Source: Caprimulgus europaeus
Lineage: Eukaryota > Chordata > Aves > Caprimulgiformes > Caprimulgidae
NCBI GenBank assembly: GCA_907165065.1
Contig: OU015551.1
Location: 2,170,001-2,234,000 of the forward strand
DNA length: 64,000 bases
Direction of reading: 5' to 3'
The notes beneath the pieces are model-generated. The model was given only the letters and a program-made list of their open reading frames with translations, was not told the origin of the DNA and searched no databases. This document shows positions 1 through 11,200 of the stretch, piece by piece; position 1 is the first letter of the stretch; the number at the start of each line of letters is the position of its first letter. The position numbers were made by a program, and so were the translations under genes.

Positions 1-111
1 GAGCCAGAAGGTCTCCCCTCAGCCTCCTTTTCTCCAGGCTCAGCACCCCCAGTTCCCTCAGCCGGGAGCTCAGCACACTTGTGCTCCAGACCCTTCCCCA
101 GCTCCGGTGCC
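1..111 (-). mobile_element. CR1 LINE fragment, cut by the window edge
   Basis: The segment matches positions 38170-38280, inside a longer CR1 copy, with only a few differences. Similarity stops at 111. CR1 is the main avian non-LTR retrotransposon. In this orientation the element's 3' end lies to the left, outside the window. Confidence 0.8.
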
Positions 112-960
112 TTTAGGAAAACCCTTCATTGCTTTCTCCTGCCCTTGGTTCCCGCAGGAAAAGCCCAAGGATCACACAGGCAAAGCCCACGGAGCTGCAG
201 CAGCTGCCTCTGATGGTGGGCAGGGGGCTGCTGGGGACCCCCCCAGTTTGGGGTGCAGGGGGTGTCTCACCCGTGAGGTGCCAGGGCTGATGTGTGGGGT
301 GAAAATCACCATCCTCAGGTGCATCAGCTCCGGGGTTCGGGGGACCCTCCCTGCCCCGACCCTGGGACAGAGGGGCAGCCAGGACGAGGGGGGCTTGGGC
401 AGGGATGGGGGGTCTGAGTCCCACACGGGGTTCTTCTGAGAGGTTTGTGACAGGGAGAGGGACGAGCGGTGCCGACATTTTGGGGCTCATCCCTGCCCTG
501 CGCCGAGCAGCCGGAGGAAGTGACGACAACGTGCTGGCCTCATGTCGCAACCCTCCTCTTCCTCCTTCCTGCAGCCCCCCCCAAGCAGAGCTGCCCCCCA
601 GCAGGCAGACCCCTGCCCCAGAGCTGATGGGGGCCAAGAGGGGGTCAGGAGAGTGTTTCCTCCAGGGTGGGGGTGGCACAGGGTTGCGATGTGAAGTCCC
701 CCACAGCCCCACGCTGCCCCTGGGCCCCCCCGTGATGGGTTTTTACAGCCCCTGTGGTTCTTGGGGTGATTTTTCCTGTAAATCACAAGTTTTTAGGAGT
801 ATCAGGATTTATTTTAATTAAAAAAAAAGGTTTTGGAATGTCTGGGGATTGAGGATTCCTGCACCTTCCAGCCTTTCCTTGGGGCTATGGGGGAAAGGAG
901 AGGGGGGGAGGGGGGTGGCAGCACCCTGGCAGTGGGTGTTGTGCAAATGGGGTGCTCCCC
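112..960. other. No recognisable gene
   Basis: GC-rich single-copy-looking DNA. An acceptor-like pyrimidine tract followed by GCAG lies near 150-157, but I recognise no protein in any frame after it and no matching donor, so I do not call an exon. An A/T-rich patch lies at 800-832. Confidence 0.4.
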
Positions 961-967
961 ACTCAGC

Positions 968-1788
968 CCTGCTGGCACTGGGGTGCTCTGAGGGGCTCCA
1001 AAGGGCTTGGGGGGTCTCTGAGGGGCTCCAGTTGCTCTGAGGGTCCTGGGAGGCTCCAAAAGGCTTAAGCTGCTCTTAGGAGCCATATGTGACCTGATGG
1101 GCTCAGGATGCTCCAAGGGGTCCAGGGTGTTCCAAGGAATTTGGGGTGCTCAGAGGGTCCTGGGATGCTCCAAGGGGTCCAGGGTGCTCCAAGGAATTTG
1201 GGGTGCACCAAGGCTCCTGGGATGCTCTAAGGGATCCAGGGTGCTCCAAGGAACTTGGGGTGCTCAGAGGGTCCTGGGATGCTCCAAGGGGTCCAGGGTG
1301 TTCCAAGGAATTTGGGGTGCTCCAAGGGTCCTGGGATGCTCCAAGGGATCCAGGGTGCTCTGAGGGGTTTGGGGAACTCCAAGGGGCTTGGGATGTCCCA
1401 GGATGCCCTAAGGGGTCCAGGGTCCTCTTAGGAGCCTGGGAGGCTCTGAAGGCACCAGGATGTTCTGAGGGGCCCTGGGATGATCTGAGGGCCCCAGATG
1501 CTCCAAGGGCCCCAGATGCTCCAAGGGCCAAGAACGCTCTGAGGATCCCAGGATGCTCCAAAAGTCCCAGATGCTCCAAAGACCCTGGAATACTCTGAGG
1601 ACCCTGGGATGCTCCAAGGACCAAGGATGCTCTGAGGATCCCAGGATGTTCCAAAGGTCCTAGATACTTCCAGGGCTACGGGATGTTCCGAGGACCTCAG
1701 GATGTTCCAAGGACCCCAGGATCTGCAAGGACCGAGGATGCTCCAAGGGCTCTGGGATGCTCCAAAGACCTTGGGATGCTCCAAGGTC
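968..1788. repeat. Minisatellite of TGCTCCAAGG-like half-units
   Basis: Degenerate 14-16 bp half-units built around GATGCTCCAAGGG and CCAGGGTGCTCCAAGG run for about 0.8 kb. A higher-order period of roughly 58-60 bp is clear between 1150 and 1340. Copies to the right are more diverged. Open frames across it on both strands are repeat artefacts. Confidence 0.85.
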
Positions 1789-1799
1789 CCGCCGGCCGC

Positions 1800-2450
1800 A
1801 GGCGCTGGGGTGCGGAGCTCCCAGTACCGGTACCGGGGAACGAGGTGGGGGGGTCGGGGGGGTGGGGAGGGGGGGGGCGGTTGTGCTGCCAAAACCCCGG
1901 TAAAACAAGCCGGGTTGGGGGGGCTGGGGGGCACCGGGGCGGGTCCGGGCCGCCCCCCTTTCAGCCACCGCCCCCCCTCCCGCTTCCGCCCCCCCCTCCC
2001 CTCCCCGCTCCGCTCTCGCGACAGCTCCGCGCAGAAAATGGCCCCGCGGCCGCAGCGCTGCTGATCCGCGACCCGGGCGGCACCGGCGCCGCAGCCCCGG
2101 TACGGACCGGGGGGGACACCGGGGAGGGGGGACGGCGGGGCTCCGGGAGAGGGTGTACCGGCACCGGGGGGGGTTGTAGCGGCACCGGGGGTTGTACCGG
2201 CACCAGAGGTGGCTGTACCGGCCCCGGGAGGGGCTATACCGGCACCGGGGGGGGGGGTGTACCGGCACCGGGGGGCGTTGTACCGGCACCGGGGGTTGTA
2301 CCGGTACCGGGAGGGGTTGTACCGGCCCCGAGAGGGGGGTGTACCGGCACCGGGGGGAAGCGGCGGTACCGGAGGAGGTGCCGGGGTTTTGCTGGGACGT
2401 GCACCGGGGACTGCGGGGCCGGGGGGGGGACTCCGGGCGAAGCCGCCCTG
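1800..2450. promoter_or_regulatory. CpG-rich block, possible ZNF414 promoter
   Basis: Dense in CpG, unlike the flanking DNA, with NotI-like GCGGCCGC and several CCGGTACCGG motifs. GCAGAAAATGGCC near 2031-2043 resembles a YY1 initiator-type site and opens a nine-codon frame. A donor-like CCCCG/GTACGG lies at 2099-2105. The block is about 6 kb upstream of the first ZNF414 coding exon on the same strand, so it could be its untranslated first exon and promoter. This is inference, since no transcript is visible. Confidence 0.4.
2153..2380. repeat. GC-rich minisatellite, TGTACCGGCACCGGGGG unit
   Basis: About a dozen copies of a 15-20 bp unit of the form TGTACCGGCACCGGGGG, inside the CpG-rich block. 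The unit contains the near-palindrome CCGGTACCGG or CCGGCACCGG and long G runs. Confidence 0.85.
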
Positions 2451-2487
2451 ACTGTGGGGGGCACCAGGTCAGCGGGGCCACTACCCG

Positions 2488-3020
2488 TAGGGCAACTAGC
2501 CATGGGGCTGCTAGCCGTGGCTGTGCTGCTACCCACAAGGACCAGTAGCCACGGGTGTATCACCCATGGGGGGCTACTAGCCACAGAAACCACTAGCCGT
2601 GGGTGTGCTGCCCATGGGGAGTAGCCACAGGGGCTAGTTAGTAGCCATGGGTGTATTACCCATGGGGGGCTGCTAGCCGAAAAAAACACTAGCCATGGGG
2701 GTGCTACCCATGGGGGGTGGCCACAGGGGCTAGTTAGTAGCCATGGATGTTTTACGCCTGGGGGGCTGCTAGCCACAGAACCCACTAGCCATGGGGGTGC
2801 TACCCATGATGGGTAGCCACAGGGACTAGTAGCCATGGGTGTATTATCCTTGGGGTCTGCTAGCCACAAAAAACACTAGCCATGGGTGTGCTGCCCATGG
2901 GGGATAGTGGCAGGGGCTAGTTGGTAGCCATGGGTGTATTAGTCATGGTGAGCTGCTAGCCATGGGGGTTACTACCTGTGGGGCTAGTAGCTCAGGGCCA
3001 GTTAGCCACAGGAGCTGTTA
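2488..3020. repeat. Minisatellite of TAGCCATGGG units
   Basis: Repeats of CTAGCCATGGGTGTATTACC and CCATGGGGGGCTGCTAGCC-like blocks with a higher-order period near 115 bp, about four or more copies, degenerating at both ends. The units are rich in the palindromes CCATGG and GCTAGC. Confidence 0.85.
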
Positions 3021-5114
3021 GCCCCTGGTCTTTGCAGGTACCCGTGGCCCATGGGAGCATTGGGACCCTCCTGGCCACCCCCAGCATCCTGGGGCTGCCC
3101 CTGCCGGGGTCTCCCCACAGTGGGAGCAGCCGCTTTGGTGCTGCCCGGGGCTGGGGGATGTGGTTGCCCACTCGAGGGGTGGCTTTGTCCCGGCTCAGGG
3201 AGGAAGGTCCATCCTTCTCCAGATGGCTCCTGAAAGGAAAGAGGTTTTTCTTCCAGCTGAAGAGCTGATGTAGCCTTGATGGAGTGTCTGGCCATGGGCA
3301 AGCAGGTGAAGGTGGCTACCAGGATGGTGCAGGATGTGTGGAAATGGCAGCATGGCTCTTCCCGGGTAACATGCCACCCAGGTCACCGATGGCTTGGAGC
3401 AGGGTGACAGGGACCCCCAGGCTGCCCGGGGCAGCTCTGCCAGGACAGCTGGAAGGTGTTCCCTAAGGAACCACTGGAGAACTTCAGCTGAGCTGTCCAC
3501 CTTGTCCCTCGTGGGGATGTGGCACAGTGGCCATGAGCGAGGCTCAGCGCTTACCCCCATGGATGCCCACGCTGCCCCTGGCAGCAGCTGTGGTGGGGTT
3601 CAGGGTGGGTTCCTGGGGCTCTCTGGGCAGATATTCTGAGCTGGAAAGTGGGGAGCTTGCCCTCAGAGCAAGGTGGAGGGGGCGAACATTGAGGCAGCGG
3701 CTTTGCCCCAGCCCAGGTTGGGATTGGGGGTGCCCAGGTTGGGATTGGGGGTGCCCAGGTTGGGATCAGACATCACGAAGCCCATGGCTGTGAGACAAGG
3801 GGGGGCTGCTGGGTGGCAGAGATGCCCAGAGCATCTCCCCCCTCCTCTCCACACCCCAACTCTTGTAGATCTGCCTGTGATGTCTGCAGGCAACAGGAGA
3901 ATTGAGGACATGGCTTTGAATTGACGACATGGCTTTGAACCCCGTGACCGGTGGCCGGGGCGCGTGCCGGGGACTGGCCGCGCTGGCAGGAGCCGTGGGG
4001 CTGTCACAGCCTGAGCTCCCTCCCTCCCTTCTCCTGCTGAGCGATCACATGAGCCCCTTGTTCGCAGCCTTTTGTCTCTCATCTCCTTCACCGAGGGAGC
4101 TGGGATTCAGAAAAACTCTCCAACCTTGGGCCATCAACCACGTGGAGATGCTCAAATTGGATTATTTCGCCCATTTCTCCACCCTGGGTGGGGTTGGTAA
4201 AATCATCCGTGGTGGGTGACAACGTAGGAACCCCCGGGTTCGTTTGAGGGAGATGAGCTGTATTAATTATTAATGATTTCAGCACCAGAGGTTGTTCTGG
4301 GTGACCAGTAGCTTCAAACCCTCGTTGTTCTCAGCCACCCCCTATCCCCCCCCCCCAAAAAAAAGGGTTTTTCTGGGGTCCCCATTCCACAGGGGCTGGA
4401 GGGAGTTTGGTACCAGCAGCTTTTCAGGGAGACTTGAACCTGCAGCAGGAAAAACCCTGTGAAAAGTGACACTGAATCCATGGTGGCTCCAGGATTTGGG
4501 GTTTCAGGGTTTGTGCCAGCACTGGGGGGGGGTCACATCTCTGGGGACCGTGTGGGGTCACTGGGGATGGGGACAGTGGGAGGTCAGTGGTACCTCAGTC
4601 AGAGCATCATGCTCAGGGTTGTAAGAATGGGTGGTCCTGGAGAATGAAAAGTGTTGGACACTGTCCCATGGGAGGTGACAAATGCCACCAGCTCCCCAAA
4701 AACCCAAGCTGAGCATACAGCGATGCTGTGGTGCTGCCATCAGCATTGAGGAGCTTCACTCCAGTGGGACATTGGTGGGACCACGAGATGGACACAGTCA
4801 CGTGCAGGTGTGTGGTCTCCACCAAGTGCACCCACATCTGTTGGATCTGCCCCTTTGTATCCACTGAAGAAGCATTTTTCCAGAGGAAAATCAGCTTAAA
4901 ATGCATCTCTGGGGTAGCAGGAGATGGAGAACAGCATCAGCCAACACATCTGAGAGAGAGGACAGGGTGGTTGAGCAGGAGATGTGACATCTGAAGGTGC
5001 TGCTGGCTTTGACCTGCAGCTCCCTGCCCTGTCCCACGAGCTTGGCCCTGCTGTGATGCTGCTTGGGATGAAATTCCTGGTTTCTTGAAAAATGAACTTG
5101 GAAAAAGTCCACTT
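3021..5114. other. Gene-free stretch with one short tandem repeat
   Basis: No recognisable coding exon. A 21-bp unit (CCCAGGTTGGGATTGGGGGTG) is repeated about three times at 3711-3767. The rest looks single copy. Confidence 0.4.
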
Positions 5115-5446
5115 TACCTGAAGGGGCTCCAGGAAGGCTGGGGAGGGACTTTGGCCAAGGGCAGGGAGTGACAGAACAAGGGGTGATGGCTTGAAACTGG
5201 CAGAGGGGAGATGGAGATGAGATGTGAGGAAGAAATTGTTTGGTGTGAGGGTGGTGAGACCCTGGCCCAGGTTGGCCAGAGAAGCTGTGGCTGCTCCTCC
5301 CTGGAAGTGTTCTGGGCCAGGTTGGATGAGGCTTTGAGCAACCTGGTCTAGTGGAAGGTGTCCCTGCTGCTGGCAGGGGGGTTGGCACTGGGTGAGCTTT
5401 CAGGTCCCTTCCAACCCAAACCAGTCTGGGATTCTGGGATTCTATG
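5115..5446 (+). mobile_element. CR1 LINE, 5'-truncated 3' end
   Basis: Plus-strand CR1 tail starting at ACCTGAAGGGGCTCCAGG and ending in the typical GGGATTCTGGGATTCTATG 3' terminus. It is the same subtype as copies at 22738, 52012 and 58943. Confidence 0.9.
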
Positions 5447-6011
5447 AAAAAAAGTTGCCTGTGCTCCTGCTGAGCTCTCGGTGCAGTGGCCACGGGTGTC
5501 CTGCTCCCTTGTGGCTTCATCCAGACCCCATCAGAGACCATCAGTCCCCAGGGGAGCAGCCCCAGGTCCTGGGGACAGGTGGTGACATCAAGAACTGATC
5601 TGGAGTTGGCATCTCCAGTGGGGACCTGGGGGTGATTCACTACAGTCCCGAGGACTGATGGACCAGGGGATGCTCCAGCAGCACCAGAGCTTCAGGGACA
5701 GCCACCAAAATGTGATGGGGGGCCACCAAAATGTGATGGGGGGCCACCAAAATGTGATGGGGGCCACCAAAATTTGATGGTGCCACCAAAAATGTGACGG
5801 TGCCACCTGGTCACTGCTCAATCAAACCCACCAAGAACTTTCTGTGTGGTGTTCACCTCATCCTGGAGCAAACCAACCCCCCCAGCCAGGGCTGAATTGT
5901 CCCTTCTGGGACAGGATTAACCCCTGGCACTGCCCCAAACCCTGCTCTGGGGCTCAGCTCCCTCCCCAGCTGGTGCTGGTTCAATCTCGTCCCGCTGGGA
6001 AAAGCTGCTGA
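5447..6011. other. Gene-free stretch with a 21-bp tandem repeat
   Basis: At 5702-5806 the unit GCCACCAAAATGTGATGGGG is repeated about five times with slight variation. Nothing else is recognised. Confidence 0.6.
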
Positions 6012-6493
6012 GCTGAGGAAATAAAGGAAAAGAAAAAAGATGTCAAAAATAAAAAGGATTGAACAAAAAAAAGAGGGGAAACGATGGAAAAAGAGGGGGA
6101 AAAGGGAAGAAAAAGGAGGGGGGAAAGGGGGGAAAAGAAGGAAAAAAATTTAAAAGGGGGAAAGAGGGAAAAAAGAGGAAAAAATAAAAGAGTGGAAAAA
6201 AGAGGGAAAAAGAAGGAAACAATTTAAAAGGGGGGAAAGGGGGGAAAAAAAGAAGGAAAAATTAAAAAGGGGGGAAAAGAGGGGAAAAAGGGAAAAAATT
6301 AAAAAGGGGAAAAAAGAAGGAAAAGATGAAAAAAGAGAGAAAAAGGGGGGAAAAAGGGAAAAGGTGAAAAAAAATGTAAAAGGAGAAAAAAGAGGAAAAA
6401 AACCAAGAAAAATGAGAAAAAAGAAGAAAAAAAGAAAAAAAAAAGATTTTAAAAAAGGAAAAAGGAGGGGGAAAAAAAGAAGAAATAAGAAAA
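6012..6493 (+). repeat. Long purine tract (A/G only, nearly 480 bp)
   Basis: The plus strand is almost pure A and G, in irregular runs of GGGGAAAAA and AAAAAG. It is low-complexity DNA of a kind able to form triplex structures. Basic or Phe-rich frames across it are artefacts. Confidence 0.9.
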
Positions 6494-6770
6494 CCCCCAA
6501 TGCACCCCCTAAACAAAGCCCCAAGCCTGGAGGTGGCCGGAGCAATAATCCCCCATGGATTTTCCCCCCCCAGCTCTGATTTATTGCCCACCGGTTGCAA
6601 TCCCAGTGCCGCCAGTTGCTGCAGGAGCAGATGGCAAGGGAGGGGTGGGGACAGGCAGGGGGGATGTCACCCATCCCCAGGGACATGGGTGCTGGGGGTC
6701 ACTGAGGTCTGGGGGGAAACATTAACCCACTGCCCATGTGCACGTCACAGCCCCAGCGTCAGTTGGGGGG

Positions 6771-6977
6771 GTTTATTTATTATTCTTTATTATTCTTTAT
6801 TATTCTTTATTATTCTTTATTTTTATTTATTATTATTTTTTATTATTTATTTTTATTTATTATTCTTTATTATTAATTATTTTTATTTATTATTAATGTT
6901 ATTATTATTTATTTTTATTTATTATTCTTTATTATTTATTTTTATTTATTATTTATTTATTTTATTTTTTTTTTTTT

Positions 6978-7011
<34 letters not shown>

Positions 7012-7171
7012 TTTTTTTTTTTTTTTTATTTTATTATATTTTTATTTTATTTTTATTTATTATTCTGTATTATTATTTATTTTTATTTATTATTCTGTAT
7101 TATTTATTTTTATTTATTATTCTGTATTATTATTTATTTATATTTATTATTCTGTATTATTATTTATTATT
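6771..7171. repeat. AT-rich TTATT microsatellite cluster
   Basis: Runs of TTATT, TTTATTTA and TATTATTCTG-TATTATT motifs with a nearly pure T stretch at about 6961-7028. It lies about 280 bp from the purine tract. No coding content. Confidence 0.9.
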
Positions 7172-7411
7172 CTTGTTGTTTTCCTTTTAACTTTGATGTT
7201 AAGACACGACAGAGAAACCTCCCCAAGTGAGGGACTTCTCAGATGGTTTTTGGTGGGACTTCGTGTGTGGCTTTTGCACGTCGAATCCTCACACCCAGGC
7301 TGACCTGGTTGAATTTTGGGGACCATCTGATGTAGCTTGTGTGAAGGAACTGTCCCCACACACCCATCAGCATCAGGTCCTGCTGATGCTCCTGGTCAAT
7401 GGGACCTGCTG

Positions 7412-7689
7412 TTCCTCTTGACTCTTCTTGACTCACTCCTGTTGACTCTTCTTGGCTCTTCTTGACTCCTCTTGACTCCTCTTGGCTCCTCTTGGCTCCT
7501 CTTGGCTCCTCTTGACTCCTCTTGGCTCCTCTTGACTCCTCTTGGCTCCTCTTGGCTCCTCTTGACTCCTCTTGACTCCTCTTGACTCTTCTTGACTCTT
7601 CTTTCTTGACTCTTCTTGACTCTTCTTCCTTGACTCTTCTTGACTCTTCTTGACTCTTCTTGACTCCTCTTGACTCCTCTTGACTCTTG
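7412..7689. repeat. 10-bp minisatellite TCTTGACTCC
   Basis: About 26 tandem copies of a 10-bp unit alternating between TCTTGACTCC and TCTTGGCTCC, with TCTTGACTCT variants to the right. The two main variants are interleaved, so array structure is visible. Confidence 0.9.
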
Positions 7690-8235
7690 ATGTTCCCCCT
7701 CCCCTTTGAATGGGGGGAACATCCAGTCAGACCCCCAGTTGGGTTGGGAACAGGAGAGGCTGGAGCAGCTCCTCCTGGGAGTGGTGACCTGTGGAGACAG
7801 GGGGTCCTATGGTTTGGGGGGTGGGGGTTCTATAGATGCTGTGGGTTGGATCACAGAGCTGGGGTCAGTGATAGGTGGGACAGGCTGTATTGGGTGGGAT
7901 CTTCCAGGGGAGTTTGTGGACCATCCTTGGGGTGGGAGAAGCGGGAAGGGACGTTGATGGCTCTGGCTTTAAAGGTGACCCAGAGTGAGGTGTGGCATTG
8001 GCAGTGTGTCCCCCCTTGCAGGGACACTGCAAAGCCCTTGTGAAGCTGGGACCTGCTGCCAGGTTGGCCCAAGGAGGTCCCTGGGTGGGAGGGTCGGTCC
8101 CTCAGCCACAAGGCACTGAGGAGGAGGAGGAGGAGGATGGAGTCCATGCTGGGCTTTAACTCTCGCCCTTGCACTTGGTGTAGCATCAGCAGGAGAAGAG
8201 ACTGTCAGCAGCACGTGTCCACCACCGGCCAGGCC
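7690..8235. other. Region upstream of the first ZNF414 coding exon
   Basis: No repeat recognised. A splice-acceptor-like TTGGTGTAG ends at about 8183, and the reading frame of the next exon is open upstream to an ATG at 8137. The ZNF414 exon may therefore begin at 8184 after an upstream untranslated or coding exon that I could not place. Confidence 0.4.
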
Positions 8236-11200
8236 ATGAAGACAGAGAAGGATGATGCAGTGCCCACCTTCTCCCTGGGGGGCAAATACGGCAGAGAGGG
8301 GGCAGGTGAGTCCCCTGGGGTGGGTTGGTGAGAGGAGTCGGGACAAGACAGGGGGGAGAATCCCAGAATGGTTGAGGTTGGAAGGGACCTCTGAAGGTCA
8401 CATCCAGTCCAACCCCCCTGCTCAAGCACATGAACCAGGATTTTGTCCAGGTGTTTTTTAACATCTCCAGAGATGGAGGCTCCACACCCTCTCTGGGCAG
8501 CCTGTCCCAGGGCTCTGGCACCCTCCCAGTGAAGAAGTTCTTCCTGATGTTCAGGTGGAACTTCCACTGCAGTTCATGCCCGTTGCCTCTCGCCCTGTTG
8601 TTGGGTGCCAATGAGAAGAGTCTGGCCCCATCCTCTGGCCACTCTCCCTTTAGATATTGATCAACATTGATCAGATCCCCTCTAGGTCATCTCTTCTCCA
8701 GGCTGAACAGACTCAGTTCCCTCAGCCTTTCCTCATCTGAAGGATGCTCCAGTCCCTTCATCATCTTAGAAGCCCGTGCTCCTGCTGCTGTGAGGTCTCT
8801 TTGGCCAAATCCCACCGCAGAGGGGTGGCTGGGAGCACCCCGAGGGTGTGGGTGGGTGGTGTGCACGGGTGGGTGTCCATGTGGCATCACCCAGCGTGTT
8901 CAAGACACCAGTAGGCTTTACCTTCACACCACCAGCTTTTCCTAGAGCAAAGACCCATCTCTAATGACCCTGGAGGGCTCCTGCTTCTCCAGCCCCTTCC
9001 AAGCCCACCCCCTCCAAATTGCCTGCACCCCTGTTTGCTCAGGGCAGGGGTGGGGGTGAAGAGGGAGGTGGTTTGGGCCAAGGTTGAGGTGGTTTGGGCC
9101 AGGGTTGAGGTGGTTTGGGCCAGGGTTGAGGTTGGTAACCTGCACCTTCTCAGCAGGTTGCAGTGAAGCAGCTCTGCCCGTTGGCCCCGTGGTGGGGAGC
9201 GGAGGGACCCCAGCCCAGGACCTGCGGCCGCTGAAGCGCAGACCTGTCCCAGGTGAGCTGAGCCCCAGCCCTGCCCTGGGGAGGTGACAGAGATGACCAG
9301 GGCAGGGATGAGGCCAACAGATGTGTCTCCTTCCAGGGAAGCACTACCAGTGCTCAAGCTACGGCTGCAAACTGGCCTTCCCCAGCATGCAGGAGCTGAT
9401 GGACCATCTGAAGGTCCACTACAGACCCACGCAGTCCCTCGAGGGTAAGGCTGGGACACGCTGCCTGGCTCCAGGGTGTCCTTTTTCCTTGGCTGGGTGG
9501 TGGCTTGAAGCTGAGGCAGCGCTGGTGATGGTGTCTGTACCTCCAGGAGATGCTGCACAGCACTGGATGGGACTGGGGAGAACATGGGAGGTGCTGGGGA
9601 CCCACTGGTGGGGCTGCCCCCAGCACAACTGGGTTGTTGCTGATTATTTTTTTCCCTCCATTTCTTTTTTTCAGGCAAAACCTTCCAGTGCCCCACGCTG
9701 GGCTGCACAGAGACCTTCCCCAGCATGCAGGACCTCATGGCCCATATGAAGGTGCACTACAAACCAAACCGCTACTTCAAGTGAGTCCCACTGGTCCCTG
9801 TCCCCATCCTGTGTCACATCCCTGCAGCCACCTCCCATGGTGTGTCCTACCTGAGGGCACCCAGCAGCTCCCAAACAGCCCTGAGCACCTTTGCAGCCCC
9901 CAGAGATGGGGTTGGGGGGTTGATGATACCCCAAGCACATGGGTTCCCACCCTTGAAGCCCCCAGAGATTTGGGGGTTCATGATGCCCCGAGCATGTGGG
10001 CTCCCACCTTTGAAGCCCCCAGAGATTTGGGGGTTCATGATGCCCCGAGCATGTGGGTTCCCACCCTTGAAGCCCCCAGAGATGGGGTTGGGGGCGTTGA
10101 TGATACCCCAAGCACGTGGACTCCCACCCTTGAAGCCCCCAGAGATGGGGTTGGGGGGGTTGATGATGCCCCAAGCACGTGGGCTCCCACCTTTGCAGCC
10201 CCCAGAGATTTGGGGGTTGATGATACCCCAAGCACATGGGCTCCCACCTTTGCAGCCCCCAGAGATGGGGTTGGGGGGGTTGATGATGCAGAGGGGATTG
10301 TCATCACTGGTGTCACCTCCCCAACCCTACAGATGTGAGAACTGCCTGCTGCGCTTCCGGACACATCGTTCCCTCTTCAAACACCTTCACGTCTGTTCTG
10401 ACAGCGCCAGCAGCCCCCCACCACCCCCCAAAGCTGACAAACCCCCCTTGCCTGCTACCTCTGCCCTGGAGAAGGACCCCCCCACTAAGCAACCTGAGGG
10501 GGTCCCCAAACTTCCAAGCGTTATCCGGCCACCGGAGAAAGAAGCCGCCCTCCCCAGCACGGACACTGCCGCGGCAGCCCCCGCCGGCCTCCCCGAGCTG
10601 CCCAGTTCACTGGAGACGTTGCCACTGGTCTCGCCGACCCCCCACCCCTTCCCGCTGCTGGAGCCCAACCTTTTCGGGCCATCGTCCTTGACTCGGTTCT
10701 CGGGGCCACCCCCATCCTCCGTGCCGGGACCGTTCCTGTCCTACGTCCACCCTTCGCCCTACAGCTTGGCCCCGCCCCCGGCGCAGCACCGCCTGCGGCC
10801 CCTGGTGCCGGGCCACGGCCCCCCCGTCTCCAACGCCGTCTGGAAGAAAAGCCAAGGTGAGCGCAGGGGGGGCTGTCCAGGAAAAAACTTCTTCTGCTCC
10901 CACCTTGACCAGCAGCTCCTGGAGGAGAAGCCGCCGTGTGCCAGCTGAGGATCCCCCCCCCTCTCCCAGCCTGTCTAGGGCTGGCCTGGTCCCTCCCCCC
11001 GCCCCACTTCAACGGCCCCATCCCACCTCTGCCCCCCCCCCCTCACTGCAGCCCACCCGCAGGGATGCTCCATTGGAATCAGCAATCACCAGAAGAACAA
11101 ACCTCTAAATTTTCCTGCTCCCCGGCGTGCTGGGGGTGCGAGGAGAGGGGGGCTGGGCTAAGCCTGCCCCCCCCCACATCCCCCCCTCTCCACCCCCCCC

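Noticed and set aside
808-813. Minus-strand AATAAA as the 3' end of another gene
   Set aside because: No coding exon on the minus strand follows within the next kilobases. The A/T patch explains it.
1660-2869. Long Gly/Pro/Arg/Thr frames on both strands
   Set aside because: Products of the two GC-rich minisatellites, with no conserved domain.
6150-7303. Phe-rich and Tyr/Leu-rich frames of up to 267 codons
   Set aside because: Low-complexity purine and AT arrays, not genes.
7412-10287. CRISPR-like arrays in the regular repeats
   Set aside because: The units are contiguous tandem repeats without unique spacers, and the genome is a vertebrate one.
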